Part shown: piece by piece, positions 50,201-63,149 of the stretch | Numbering within the stretch: the first letter of the stretch is position 1 | How the letters are laid out: each line of letters begins with the position of its first letter | NCBI GenBank assembly: GCA_013398055.1 | Contig: VZRS01002403.1 | Span: 150,299-214,298 of the forward strand | Length of the DNA stretch: 64,000 nt | From: Ifrita kowaldi | Taxonomy: Eukaryota; Chordata; Aves; Passeriformes; Cinclosomatidae | Direction of reading: 5' to 3' | The notes under the pieces: model-generated | Databases searched by the model: none | What the model was told of the DNA's origin: nothing | The model's input: only the letters and a program-made list of their open reading frames with translations | Translations under genes and position numbers: made by a program

Positions 50201-53200
50201 AAGAGAGGACAAAAAATGAATTAAAGGGAAACAGAATCTTTCTTTAACATGATCATGTCTGTGACTCACAGCAATGTAGGCTACTAGAAATACCCTCGTC
50301 TCACTCAGTGCTTCACATATGAATATCTTCTTATCAACTGGAAAATCTATCTGAAGGTTGTTCACAGCTTATTGGACTTGATCAAATTTGTTGAAAGCAA
50401 GAATTCTCCTGGCCTAGCAGACAGTGAATATTTGGACAGAATCTGCTTACTTTATCTGTGAAGTGAGTGCTTAGTTCTTGATCATTTCTAGATATAACTG
50501 CATACAAGGTATCTACGAACAATCCAATATGCTGGTTTTGAAGCCAGAAAAATACAGTGCTCCTTATTAGTCTCAACAATTTCACACACAAAACAGAGAC
50601 AGATAGTCCAGACAGGAACCATGAAATGCCACAGCCATGAAAGGGAACATTTTTATTCCCAGTCACATTACTTGCACACACAATCATCACCAAACCTTCT
50701 ATCCACTACACAGTAACAGTGTTCCCCGAGAAGGCTCTAAAACTCTGCTTTTCACTGTGCTTGCTCAGGGCTCCAGTAAGGTATCATCAACTTCAATGAT
50801 TTTAACCAAGGTCTCAGCAAACCAGGCGTGTAATTGAGGGAACACGCGAGTTATTTTTTCTTTCTTTTTATGTACAGATTCTTTTTCCCATTTCGTTTTG
50901 TCTACTTTACTGTAGACACTAAAATTCAAAATAATGCTTTCCAGAATGTTCAAATTCAATTCTAGAAAATTAGAAACACCAATAAGCACAGAAAAAGTGA
51001 GTGTTTCTTTAAACGAATACCTAAAAGGGTAAAATAGGCCTAAAGGCTAAACTTCCACAATTTCCATGTAGAAATCCTGATACGATACCAAATTAAATAG
51101 GTGTAAAAGGATTCCTATGAATTTAGTTTTTGTAATAGTTCAGGCCTACAACATGATTAGTCAAAATGTTAATGAGAATACCTCAATGTCACTGCCACTT
51201 ATAAAGACTACTGAAAAAATGGACTGAAAATAGCTTCTGCTATCAGTACTTGCTTTTCATATACATGAGAGTTTGAGTTTTGGTTTTTCTTTTTTTAATA
51301 ATGAGAATTTGTATTCTGCATTCTATCTTTGCTTAAAACCTCATTAGCAGATGTAATTTTGCAAGAGGTTTGTAATAACACAAAAGAAATTGGGAAAGTA
51401 GGCTTTTCCCATGAATACAAAATAGAAAAGGAAGTCCGCTCACCTTCACCTGGAGTCTGGATATGAGCATTTTCAGCATCTTACCTGTTTCCAAGTCTGA
51501 ATGAAAAGTTGTGGGTCCCTACAGCTGAAAATTTTGTCTTCAGTCTTATATTTCTGTCTCTTTAGAATATGAATGTCATATCCTTGCAGTTATGTCTCCA
51601 TTATGCTTCAGAACATGCTTTGAAGAACCCATCTGTCCTGTAGGGTGGCTGAGCTTAGTTTTCACTGAGGTATTACTGGAAGTTTAAAACAGTGTTAACC
51701 TGAAGCAATGTCCCCATTTTCTGCAACAGCTTCTTCTGACCGGACTTCAGTTTCTATCCACCAGTTATATCTGATCTGGATAAAAAACAATCTTTTTCTA
51801 TCTTCTCCTCTCCCTCTCTAAATTGGTGAAGTTCTTCCTGTGCTTCAACTAGGAAAGGACCAACCCTCTTTCCAGACACAGGATGTCTTTGATAGTATGT
51901 TTGTGCTTATGATAATTTTTACTTTAAAGTTGGTTAAAACATGGTTAAGAAATTAGTAAAAAATTTCAATTTATGATACACGATTGTGATGGGAAACTCA
52001 GTAGACATTGAAAGTAAAAAAAAATCATTAATTTTTGTCAGAAATAATTAAACATAATGTGCAAGGGCTTGATTTTACTATGTAATACTTATTTGCTTTG
52101 TGAATATTCATTTTAACATGCCTTTAAATTATCTGTGGTATTTTCATTAAATGTTGATATGATATATTTGTAGGTAAAAAACTGTTTAGCTGATGTGGTC
52201 ACACAGTAAACCACAACTGAATTTAATTCTTGGGGAAAAAAATTAAATATCAATTGCAAAGTAAACTTCTACTGCATAGAAAAACAAATAAGTTTGCCAC
52301 AGAGTATGTCCTAGGTAAAACAGCTGATTTGCTTTACAGTTTATTTCTAAAAAGGAAAGCATAAGTTTCTGCTACAAGAAAAGAAGCTTTATTGTGTTCA
52401 CTGTTCTTACCTTCAATATCTTCTAAAAGACTGCCCTTTTTGCAGCTTTTCATGCTCCAATTTGCCTCTACTAGCAGGGTAACCCAACAATCAGCTTTTG
52501 CGGAACAGCGGTATGAGGCACATCCTGTGCTTCCTCTGCTATTTCAGAGTAACACTGCATTTCAAACTGCATAAACAGGTAACTAAAAAACGGTAATCCT
52601 GTGTAGGTCCGGACTTCACACGTGCTACTTTTTAACCATGCCCTTAAATACTTGGCTGAAATTGGTAATGCTGATGGCTGTAGTCATATTTATGTAAGCC
52701 CCCATCTTTCCCAGTGAGGGAGAATTCTGAACTTGAACTACCATGAGAACTAGGTCCTAACATGAGCTGGCAGAGAAGATCCCACTTCTCTTATGAATAT
52801 GCATCAGACAATAAAGCCTACATGGATAGACCCTCTAAAACTGGGTTATAGGGTCTTACTCTGTCCAGCTCCTCCTGCATAGTGGGTTGGCCATTAAAAG
52901 ATAATAACCTCTATGGAGTTTCAGCAAACTGTCTTGACAATTCTGTGAAGCAAAATATTCCCTTGTTCTTCTTTTAATATGGTTTTTCTTTGGGTTTTCT
53001 TTTTTTTCCCCTCATTTGCCTCCCCTCCTATTATTCTGCTTTGCAGGCACATTCAGACTAATCTTTTTCTAGTCTTTAATATCGTATTCAAGACAGTGAA
53101 AATGGTATAGAAATGACCTTCTACATCCAGCACAGTCTTTTCCTTATTTCTTTAAACATTCTACTTTGAAATGTATTTGAGCTTTTTTCACCACTTCCTC

Positions 53201-53374
53201 CCAACAATTCAGCTTGATGCTTATTATCTTCCTTGATGAGGCAGAGAATGTATGATAACAGCAGTAGCAGAATTCCAAGCTTAAAAATCAAAATAATCAT
53301 TTATGGAATATTTTAAGGTGGTAAAAGAAATGCTGTAATGAATTGGTGAAACAAATAAATGTGTTGAGAGAATC
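44201..53374. other. Gene-free unique sequence
   Basis: I see no gene in this long stretch and no transposon I can name. Poly-A runs occur at about 45041-45053 and 49298-49311; neither has a recognisable retroposon body. A small inverted repeat CTGCTTC...GAAGCAG lies at about 46411-46429. The region 52400-52590 has splice-like signals on both strands with short open frames, which cannot all be real. The remainder is ordinary AT-rich DNA. Confidence 0.5.
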
Positions 53375-53781
53375 AACTGGGGCAAAACGTCCTATGAGGA
53401 GCAGCTGAGGGAGCTGGGGGTGTTTAGCCTGGAGAAAAGGAGGCTCAGGGGACACCTTTTCCCTCTTTACAACTGCCTGAAAGGAGGGTGTGGTGAAGTG
53501 GGGGTTGGTCTCTTCTGACATGTCTTAAGTGAAAGGATGAGAGGAAGAGGGTTTAAGTTGTACGAGGGAAGGCTCAGGTTAAATATCAGAAAATATATTT
53601 TCACTGAAAAAGTGGCTGGGCATTGGAATAACTTACCTAGGGAGGTGGTGGAGTTTTCAAGAGGGCTCTGGATGCAGCACTTGGGGGTATGGTTTAGGAG
53701 TGATTATGGTGGTATTAGGTGGAAGATTAGACTACATGAGCTCAAAGGTCTTCCAACCTTGGCAACTCTGTGAATCTGTGG
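53375..53781 (+). repeat. CR1 LINE, 5'-truncated, 3' end intact
   Basis: The element starts in the ORF2 region (CCTATGAGGAGCAGCTGAGG, GCCTGGAGAAAAGGAGGCTC) and runs through the 3' end to a tail of CTCTGTGA and ATCTGTGG units, the octamer-like repeats that end avian CR1. A plus-strand frame in it encodes the ORF2 C-terminal signature: GRLRLNIRKYIFTEKV, then a HWNNLPREVVE motif. Stops upstream (for example before GSWGC) and a disturbed last part show that it is dead. 5' truncation is normal for CR1. It is younger-looking than the 32.8-kb copy. Confidence 0.93.
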
Positions 53782-56700
53782 TTAATTTATATTTATGGCC
53801 AACAAAGAAGAAGAATTGAGTGAATGAATCTCTGTGAAGTGTTTTCAGCCTACTGATGAATAGATGGGGAGCACAGTAGTTGGGAGGATTACCAGGACAG
53901 GAAAGAGAACCTACCATCCCATGACTATCACAGGAAGTACTCAGTCTAGGAATTGGAAAATGCCAAAGAACTGAAAAGTGACAATAGATACACTGAGATA
54001 TCAGAAAGATCTGTTTAGGGGCGGATTTTTTTAAGTGGAGAGAGTGGATAATGAATAATTGGAAATTAAACTACAATATGACAAAAGGAAGTACAAGCAA
54101 GAAGTAATTTTTGGATAATTGTTGAGTAGAAAAATATACAGTAATGAGACAAAAGACACTGAATCTTTGTTTGTGGACATGGATGTATAATCAGAAGGAC
54201 CAAAGTGAGAGCCACGTCCCTGAAGAAATCCGTCTCCTTCTCTGTGGGCTGATACTCGGCACCCTCCAGAGCAGCAGCTGCACCCGCCGTGGAACTGTCC
54301 ATGGTCCTTGTAAAAACCTCCCCGAGGCCACTTTCATTCACGTGCACGACCAGAACTCTGTGATTAACCCCTCAACTGGATTTGTTGCCTCCTTCTGATA
54401 GAAAACAAATTATCAGAGTTGGATATAAGTTATGGACATTTTCTTCTGAAATTTTGTGTACCAGTTTTAATCATTCGACACTGGGTTCTTTCTTGTGACA
54501 AAAATGTCACTCAAATAAAATTAGAGGAAGCACATTTTGGGGGGAGAAAAGATGAACTTGAAAAGGTTCTCCTTTTTTTTTTTTTCCCTAGAAATTTAAT
54601 TTTGGTTCAAAGACCTTTGCTTTTTTATTGAAGGAGGACTGTAGCAGCAATGGCAGCCTACAGCTTCTCAAATTAAGCTCACTCTTAATAAGAAACATGG
54701 ACAAAAGCTGAAAAAGAATGGAGAACTTTTGGTTTTCTAAGCTTTGTGCTTCCATTTTTACTAAGCTGCTTTCTAGAAAACATATTTTAGTAAGAGTGTG
54801 CATAGCAGTTTATGCATTTAGCGCATTGATTTAGTCCATTCAAATCACTTTTTGTTTCTTTCAATTCCATTCTAAACACAGTCTCTAAAAAGTGTAATTT
54901 TATCAATATTGTTGCATACGAAAAAAGAAAACTAAAGTATATTATATGACAGAGAAATAGGATGTTACTTCTAAAAATGGTAAAAAGTAAATAATCCGTG
55001 CAGGTTGCCACAGGCCTATCCTATCATACAGTTAGACAACTTTAAAGAGACCAGTAACGAGTTATTCAAAGCTGACATGTAGCACAGGGCTCTTTACAGA
55101 TCTTCAATCTACATTTGAGTTGCTTTCATCTTCCTTTCAGCAAAGCTCCATCTGAAAACAATCTGTGGAAGAGTTGCAAGAGTAAGGAAGTACATGTTGT
55201 CTTTTCATCCGAAGCAGAATCTCTAAGGTGTGCAGGGGGGTATAAAAATAGGGTTAAAAAGTAAATTCCCACAGTCAGATGCTGAGTGAGTAAAATCTAG
55301 ATGTATTTTACTCATCTCAGTAACCAGTGGGGAATCTCATATAAGAACAAAGTGGTGGGGACCACCTTCCAACAGACCCATCCATTTCTAATTCAAACAC
55401 ATAGTTAGAACAAGGTGTTTTACAATCCACACTGGATGTACTGCAATGAAAAGGGACACCTAGGATTCATAATCAGGGCCCTTGGATCTAGTTGTCGACC
55501 TTGCTAGAACCACAACCTCAGGAAGACCAAGCGGCACCGTAAATGATTGATCGATCATATCTGTTTACATTCACAGGATGCATTTTGTTTTTTCTTACTG
55601 AGTTACATTTGATATTACTTCTTTCATTTGATCTGTTATGCTTCAGCAACTGTCATAGCTCTAAATTTACAGTATTCACCCTTTCATTTGTATTGTAGTC
55701 ATTGAATAAGAACAGAAAACTGTTCTTTTTTTTTTTAACTCTTGACACTAAAAATTCCTCTAAATATGATCCTAGCACAGAGAAAGGACTACCTATTTTC
55801 ACTTCCAGCTAAGTCACACAGTGAAGTAGGATCTTTAGGGACCTATATTGCCAAGGAACAGTACAAAGGACTCTACTAAGATTATTTCCTTAGATGTTCT
55901 AGGATCTATGGGTCTTTTCAAGGAACTCCAAAGCGCAGAATTAATATCAACTTTTCCAAGATTACTGATTGTGGATTTTGTTTTCACCTGCTTTTTCACT
56001 TCTGATAGTTAGTTTCAAACATTTAGAGGAAAATTTTTCTTGGTGTGTTGAAGTACCATCTGTATGTTCCCTCCACTTTTGGTTACAAGTGTAACTTCTT
56101 GATAATTAGCAGTTGCTTGCTACCTGGCAAAGCTTGGGAAATTCAGGTTCAAAGAGTTTTCCTGGGGAAAGTACTCATTCCTAATTTAAATCACATGTAT
56201 TCATTCTTATAGTGTTATTTAATGTTCTCTGGTTTAGATATTTTGTTGGTTTTTGGCTGGTTGGTTGGGGGTTTGTTTGGGTTTTTTACCCACTATAACA
56301 TAGACAAGCTTAAACATAAAGTATTAAGTTATCATCTTTGCCTTCTCAAGCATTGTCTCCACCAGCTTCAGTAATGATAGAATATAATTTGAATAAGTTG
56401 TCAATAATACATATTATCTGTATTTTTAGACATTCAAAAGTTAAAGGACTTTTCTTCCATTTGTACATTTTAATTTTAATAGTGTCATTGTGGCTGTTCT
56501 TTTCTTCTGTGGCTTTTCGTTGTGCTGCCGACCTACCATGTTGAATTTATACACCTCTTTCAGGCGTGTAGCTCCACTTGCATGCCTCAAGTGTGTGCCT
56601 TTATGCTCAGAAGTGAACACAAACTGTCTGTGTGTGGACTGGTTCACAAAATTCTGTTCTGTAGAAAAACTGCATTCTGTCCCTTGCATTTGAATAAATA

Positions 56701-57842
56701 ATGGTAGAAATGCTTTCCAATTTACTATGCCTCTATATAATTGTCTTCTTAAAGACAGCTATAGGATCTGTCTGCTCTTCTAGTTCCATGATGATCCATC
56801 TCCTAGCATTGTTATAAAACTTCACTTCTTCAAGGCCTGGAATAACGACATTCACAATGTTTATGTTTATGTTTATTTTGAACTATCAAATGAGTTATAC
56901 CTTGATTAAACATTATTTATACCTACTGATGACTAAAGAATGGGAGAAGTACATCTGATATTCAGAATCGCTGGCTACAGCTGGAGTTATTTATGAGATG
57001 CACACACACAGACACCAGTTCATCTTTTCAGCTGCAGGAATCTAAGAAGTCCAGGAAAAAAAAGACACAGGAGCATAAACAACTTGTAATTCTATTCTGA
57101 ATTTATCATCCATAGCATGAATGAGAAAGAGTAACCTCTCTTGGGTGATATTATATAAAATGTTACAATGTTACACAGGAGAATTTACTCCCAAAATGTT
57201 TTGCAGGTGTTTGTAGTCCCTCATCAGCAAACCCACAATTTGGGAACATTACAGTAGGGCTACTCTTGCAGGATTTTCCATACATTTTTAAGATACATCT
57301 CAACTGTTCTTAGTCATCTGTGATACACATTTAGGAGCTGATACCATGCTAGAAAAAGCCACTAGTCAGAAAAACAGAGTTCTGCTGTTTCAAAAGTCCT
57401 GGCGCAAGCAAGTTCTTGTGTGCACATGGGTTCTGTGGCTTAACCCTGGGAAATCACCAGGAGCAGAAATACTGCAAGTCCAAAAAACAGTTTTTGGACA
57501 AAATCTGCGTGATTTTTACGTGTTTTCACAAGTTAATACTGCATCTGAAAGAGATACTGCATATCCAGTGATGCTAAATATCTTCAAATGTAAAATCAAA
57601 ATCCATCCAAGTCATGTATACAGTTAGAAAACCCACTCTGCTTTGCAGCAGCATAGCATTACACCAGTTATTGTAGGGATGTAGTGCTGCGATTTAAGTA
57701 TCATGTACACTAAAAACCACAAGAAATATTAGCCCACTGTTCTGTTTTGGCCAAATTTTAGAAAAGATTTGGCCAAAATTCCCTATAAATTGGTACTGTA
57801 ATATTCCTGTCTAGCCTACATTTGTGCAGCACTTAGCAGCTG
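53782..57842. other. Gene-free unique sequence
   Basis: I see no gene. A GT-rich patch lies at about 56240-56288 (TTGGTTGGGGG type units), and a short tandem of GTTTAT units at about 56859-56878. A plus-strand frame at 57346-57627 is open for 93 codons but has no motif. T runs occur at 54572-54584 and 55727-55736. Confidence 0.5.
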
Positions 57843-58010
57843 CTTTTTGGTTTGGTTGGAAAAGACCTTTAACATCATCATGCCCAGCTATAAACTTAAC
57901 ACTGCAAATCCACCACTAAACCATGTTCCTAAGCACCACATCTACACATCTTTTAAATACTTCCTGGCTTGGTGACTCAACCACTTGCCTGTACAGCCTA
58001 CAATCCTCCA
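57843..58010 (-). repeat. CR1 LINE 3' fragment
   Basis: On the plus strand it reads as the reverse complement of a CR1 3' end: GGTTGGAAAAGACCTTTAAC, ATCATCATGCCCAGC, then a CACCACTAAACCATGTTCC block, AAGCACCACATCTACAC, TTTTAAATACTTCCTGG, and GACTCAACCACTTGCCTG. The order matches the common avian CR1 '..ggaccttt.agatcat..ccca..aagcaccac.tctaca..ttttaaatac..ccagg'. The terminal octamers are missing and the 5' side is cut. The coding part it spans would be the last residues of ORF2, with stops. Confidence 0.8.
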
Positions 58011-60977
58011 TTTGTATCCATGTTACCTGTTAAGTACAGTGAATCTAAGATAGTTTACAGAAAAATGGTGGATTTTTTTTCCTAAATGAACAATTTTTAC
58101 AATTCTGTAACTGAAAGGAAAATCAGTTCAATAAGAGAAGCAATCTTTTAGGCATTGACTATGAACAAAAGGAATCCTGAGGCATTGAGCAAGGCATTCT
58201 AAAAGTCAGAAGAAAGCCTATAATATTTTTATTAATAAACTATAAATGGAAAATTACTCCTTACAAGTAATTTTCATACAAGTCTTTTTGTATCTTTGCT
58301 AAAATGTAAACGTCCTTCAATGTGTTACAAAGCCTATTGCCCTGCTGGGGTTTTGTAAGGTCCCACTGGTTCTTGTGTGACTACTCTATGTCATTTAAAA
58401 ATATAGGAGCATTACATAACAGAAAGAGGAAAGATAAATAAGGGACATTGGTGTTCAGAAAGATTTTGATGTGCACACAAAGTCAGAGTTTAACAAGTAC
58501 ACATTGTAATTCAGAAGGATTTTTGTCTTTAGTCCATTGTAGTGGTGGAATGTGCCACTGAAGTTGAAGCAATTATGGAATACATGTATCTAGTCTCTTC
58601 CAAGTTTGAGGTTGCCTTTTTTTCCGGCCTATCATTTCAGATTAATGGCAGACATAACTAAGGAAAGAGGTATGCTCAGTTTCTTGTTGAATTCTAAAAG
58701 TCTATTCTAATTCTTATCTGTAACACTTCCCCTCACCTTTGAAACGCCACATACAATTATAATTTACTTTCTTACAAGGAAAATATCCAGGACATTCTCT
58801 TCAGAACTTGCAATATAAATCCAGATAACATAATGAGAACTTTATATGTGTAACAAAGGAACCTGTCTGAACAAGAAGCTTTTGAAAAGCTATGTTGTCA
58901 AAAATAGGTGATGGTTTGGAATGAACTGAGCAAACAGAGGAGAAGATACTTAAAAAGAGGGCTTCCCAGCATATCAGAAATAGCAGGTTTGCCAAGGAGG
59001 CATCAATTTTGCCTATAAAATGTTGATAATGACATGTCAGTCTGTGCTATGTCTACATGTGTTCTATGCATAGAAAGAAAAACTGGCTCTGAGTAACAGT
59101 AGTAGAAATCATGAGTATACACTTTTGCGAAAAAATCAGCGCATCAGAATTGGACCATGCTATAACCCTGAATGGAAGGTATAAGAAAAAAATTGGTTTT
59201 GACTAATTTAAACCTGAGTTAAGAATAACACTTTGTGTTCTCTTCCATATTGGAAAAACTTGGTAACATTGCAAAACAAGGTTTCTGTACAGCATTAGTT
59301 ATCTACTCAAATGACATGAAGCAAATTTTAGTTGTCTCAGGTGTTCAAAACATTCTTCAGATCTTTGAAGACATTCGTCTTAAGGAAACCAGGCATTTCC
59401 AGCTTGCTATTTACCCTATTTCTTCAGACTTAGTTAATAAAGGTCTCATGCACAATAAATATCCATATATTAATATAGCACCTGGCAATGTTTCAAGATT
59501 GATTTATGGAATGAAAAGAATTGTTACTTTATGAGCACAAAAATGAAAGACACTGCTGTCCATACAAAGGGAGTATTGCAATAATAACTTATATACACTT
59601 ATAAGGAGAAAAGAAAAGCTACAAACTCTGCCCCCATTTTCCATTTTGCTCTCAGCATAGAACAATAGAAACTCCAGTTGGTCATTGCAGAGCTTATTCT
59701 CCTTTTGAAAATGCTGCCATACAATGGGATAGGATCTGAAGAGCCACAGGTTTTTTGCACCTATGGGCATTCAGAGAGGAAGGGGAATTAGATAACATCT
59801 GTTTCATGGTCTGCACAGATTTTTCTCTTTCCAATGGATACTGTTATGCTCACAAGAGAAGCACTTAAACAATTTCCATGCAGCTGGATGGATTGTTTCA
59901 TGTTATTCCATGTCATCCTGGCATCCAACCCAATTGTCATTCTGACATGACAAAGCAGATGCCCCAAGTTTCATATGTGATGAAGCCTTTTTCAGCAGCT
60001 GTGAATCAAATGCTTACAAGAAAAGTAAGTCTAATAAGTGCCTCTAGGTTATTTTCAAATTATGACATTCAAATCTAATGGTTTCAATATTGTCAATCTT
60101 TGCACAAGTAACTGATTTCAATACAGGCTGAAAGGATTTCCTCATGCATTCAAGAACACACTGGGAAGGGAGAAGTATCCTGAAAAACAAATAGTTAAAG
60201 TATCAATAACTGCTGCCTCTTTTCAAAATACAATATTCTATCTAGGGCTAGCAACTGAATAGAGAAAGAAATGGGGTGAAAAAACTGTCCCTAGTTAATT
60301 GCATTGTCTAGATTTACTTCTTCTAGCCTGACATCTCACACTGCCCACCTGCAGTACCTCTGGCTGTGTATACTTTCATCAGACAGTGATGGCATGTCCT
60401 CTTGGAAACACAAACACTGCAGTCCAGCAACTTCTAAACTGTCTGTTTGGAACTTTTTTAGCCAGGAAAGAAAACACCAGCAAATACTGAAGCACTTATC
60501 AGCAAGGATGGCATGGTATCTTCCTGTCAATCAGCCAGTGGAGAGACATGAAACACGTGCAGGTCTTCCTGAGAGAATCTTGTTCATCATTTCTGCAAAA
60601 ACACACTAAAGGAAAGAGATACAATTATTTCAGCGAAATATGAAAATGTTTGCCAGTTAGTAGCCGCTTATCAGCACTGAATTTCATGATCATAAATTTG
60701 CACTGCATAGATCTCTGAAAATGTGTGTAGAAAATACTGTCAATGAACACAGTGCTGAATGAGACTAAGAATCTCTCTCTTTGATGGAAGTCGTGCAGAC
60801 CTTTTCCTCAGAAGTGAGGCTAGTGATGCCACACTGGACACTAAAAAAAAAAAATTAATTGCATTCTAATTTTCTAAGATTTTCAGTTATTTCAGCATAA
60901 GAAAATATAAACACGGGAAAAGAATTTGCAATTACATATATTGAACTACATATATACGAAGATATGGAAGAGTGGTG
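58011..60977. other. Gene-free unique sequence around one possible exon
   Basis: Apart from the candidate at 59884 I see no gene. The plus-strand frame 59235-59534 encodes 99 residues of ordinary composition but no recognised domain, and no good splice site precedes it. An A run is at 60843-60854. Confidence 0.45.
59884..60024 (+). other. Possible 141-nt exon, unidentified
   Basis: The segment follows ATTTCCATGCAG and ends at AAAA before GTAAGT, a full consensus donor. It is 141 bases long, a multiple of three, and one frame is open throughout (47 codons), beginning LDGLFHVIPCHPG and ending FSAAVNQMLTRK. The acceptor's pyrimidine tract is weak. The peptide matches no family I know, and the open length is not improbable by chance. 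If real it would be a frame-preserving cassette. Confidence 0.18.
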
Positions 60978-61284
60978 ATTTTGGCTGGAGTGAAGTTAAT
61001 TTTCTTCACAGTAGCTTGTATGGGGCTGTGTTTTGGATTTGTGCTGAACACAGGGTTGATAACACAGGAATGTTTTTGCTATTGCTCAGCAGTGCTTACA
61101 CGGCATCAAGGCTTTTTCTGCTTCTCAGCACACCCCGCCAGCAAGCAGGGTGTAGGTGCCCAAGAATCTGGCAGCAGACACAGCCAGGACAGTTGACCCC
61201 AACTGACAAAGGTATATTCCACACCATATGACACCATTCCAGCATATAAAGCTGGGGGAGGAAGGGGGAACATTTGGAGGATTG
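60978..61284 (+). mobile_element. Truncated endogenous retrovirus LTR (U3 part)
   Basis: The segment carries TTTTGGCTGGAGTGAAGTTA, then TTCTTCACAGTAGCTTGTAT, TGTGTTTTGGATTTGTGCTG and, further on, CACAGCCAGGACAGTTGACC with CCAACTGACAAAGG. This order is that of a widespread avian endogenous-retrovirus LTR. A TATAAAG box lies at 61245-61251, followed by the GCTGGGGGAGGAAGGGGG stretch near the expected start of transcription. Matching stops shortly after it, so R-U5 is missing or too diverged to see. No gag, pol or env sequence flanks it, so it is a truncated solo LTR and no viral gene is present. Polymerase II promoter parts remain in plus orientation. Confidence 0.8.
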
Positions 61285-63149
61285 AAAAAAGAGGGTGTGC
61301 TTTATTGCACTGGTCAGTGTTGTATCTGACAAACATTATGTAAGAATATAAACACACGACGCACGGGTCAGGTAAAGATGGTAACCTCATGTTGAGTACA
61401 TATTGTGGAAGATGGAGGCTTTTTCAAAGAAGGCACAAAGATCTCATGAACTTTTTGTCAAAAACAGAGGGGAAAATGTCCATACTCTAGAGAACTGCAG
61501 AACAAACTTTAATGATAGTCACTTCAGCCCTGCTGAGTGGATTTTTTTAGGATTTGGCATTGTAAATGTTCCACAAAAAACCCCAGGATTCTACATGTGG
61601 AAATACATTGGATTGGAATACAAAGGAAGTATTGGCCTTATAGTTTATCACAGGGAAGGAAAGAATATTGTTACTTGGGCTGCAGAACACAGTAGATGCC
61701 ACTGATGTTTTTGTTGTTGTTACCATATGTTTTGGATGATGATATGACTAACTCTGAAGTCACAACTGACTTCTCTAATCCCTCACAAAGGATAATAAAA
61801 TGTAATTGCACCCTACATCATTATATAAGGAGAAAGATAGCACTTCTGTGCCTGTTTGTTTACTTCTTCTGGTTGCTTATGGGCACTGTTTATTCAGTTT
61901 TTGTAAGTACACTGCAGTAGACACTGAGAGAAACTATTCAATCTGTGGTATAAGCTGAGGTTTTAAGACTTGCTAGAAGTCGCAGGGTCCACAGATGACA
62001 AGTTAAATTATTGGGTGAATTATTTGAGTTTACTCCTTCAAATGCAACTACAAAATGAATACTAATTTGACGTTAAAAACATATATATATGTATAATTTT
62101 TTTTACCAAAACGCAGTAAGTAAAATTTCTGGGTTTTTAAAATATTTTTTCATTTATTCTTTTTTTCTCGATGTTTCTTCAAGATAAGAAGATTCGTTTT
62201 GTAATCTACCCAAAGCAGGGAAATTTTAAGCACGGATTGATTGTTCTTCAGTAGTGTGACATGGGAATTACTGGGTGACACATTTTATTCATTGTAATTC
62301 AGGCATTCAAAGTAAATTATTATAATGTTCCATTTCAGTCATGAAACATGTGTCTTTATTTATGGGCATCTTAAGCTGTGTTGTGTAGTGCAAGTTTTTG
62401 GGGTGCTGAACTTCAGCCTTGCTGACAATGCAATCTGTAATGATGGCAATCAGGGAAACAAACCCTAAGAGAGTTCAGGGATCATAATTAAAAATATATA
62501 TTTGTTTTAACTTCATTTTGTTGACCCTTGTAAATTATTACAGTATTTACAAGATTCCATGTCTCATCATAAAACAATGACATGTTGAAAATACTGCCAT
62601 ATCACTAATGTTCAACTTCTAGAAAAAATTGTGCCAGATTAAAAGCAAATGGTTTCTCAAAACTTTTCATGTCTTTAACACCTCAGAACTTTTATGAATG
62701 GAAGTTGATAGGTGCCAGGAGAGATGCCAGGATGTCCTAGAGTCTAGACAGAGCTATTCCTCTAGCTGAGCTGCAGTACAGATCTTGAAGCCCGGTAATA
62801 TCCTCTGTGCCCACACAGACCAGCTATGCCATGAACATGTGAACATGATGAGTCTCTGTGTAATGCTTGTGGAATAGGTCTGGTGCTTTTCAAAATCATT
62901 GATCTGACTATGAAGAGCATATAGGCATGTACTATTAAGAAAATCCCAGGTGAAATAACAGTAAAGCCTAGCCAGGAACTAATTTTGGTGGTAAAGACTA
63001 CCAATATCACTGCTTGTAGAGGAAAACTTCTCTGTTCCATGGGAAATAACAGAAATTTTGTGCCACAAACTCTACAGGAAGGATATTTGGAGCATAGCTC
63101 TGTGTTCACTATTTCCACTCATGATAACCTTCCAAGAGTTTCATGTTTG
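61285..63149. other. Gene-free unique sequence
   Basis: I see no gene. A short (TA)n palindrome lies at about 62082-62096. The frame at 61403-61705 is open for 100 codons but has no domain. Its position downstream of the LTR is probably chance. Confidence 0.5.

Noticed and set aside
53537..53773. 78-codon plus-strand frame with clear protein-like motifs
   Set aside because: The motifs (IRKYIFTEKV, HWNNLPREVVE) are the C-terminus of CR1 ORF2. It belongs to a dead, truncated retrotransposon and not a host gene.
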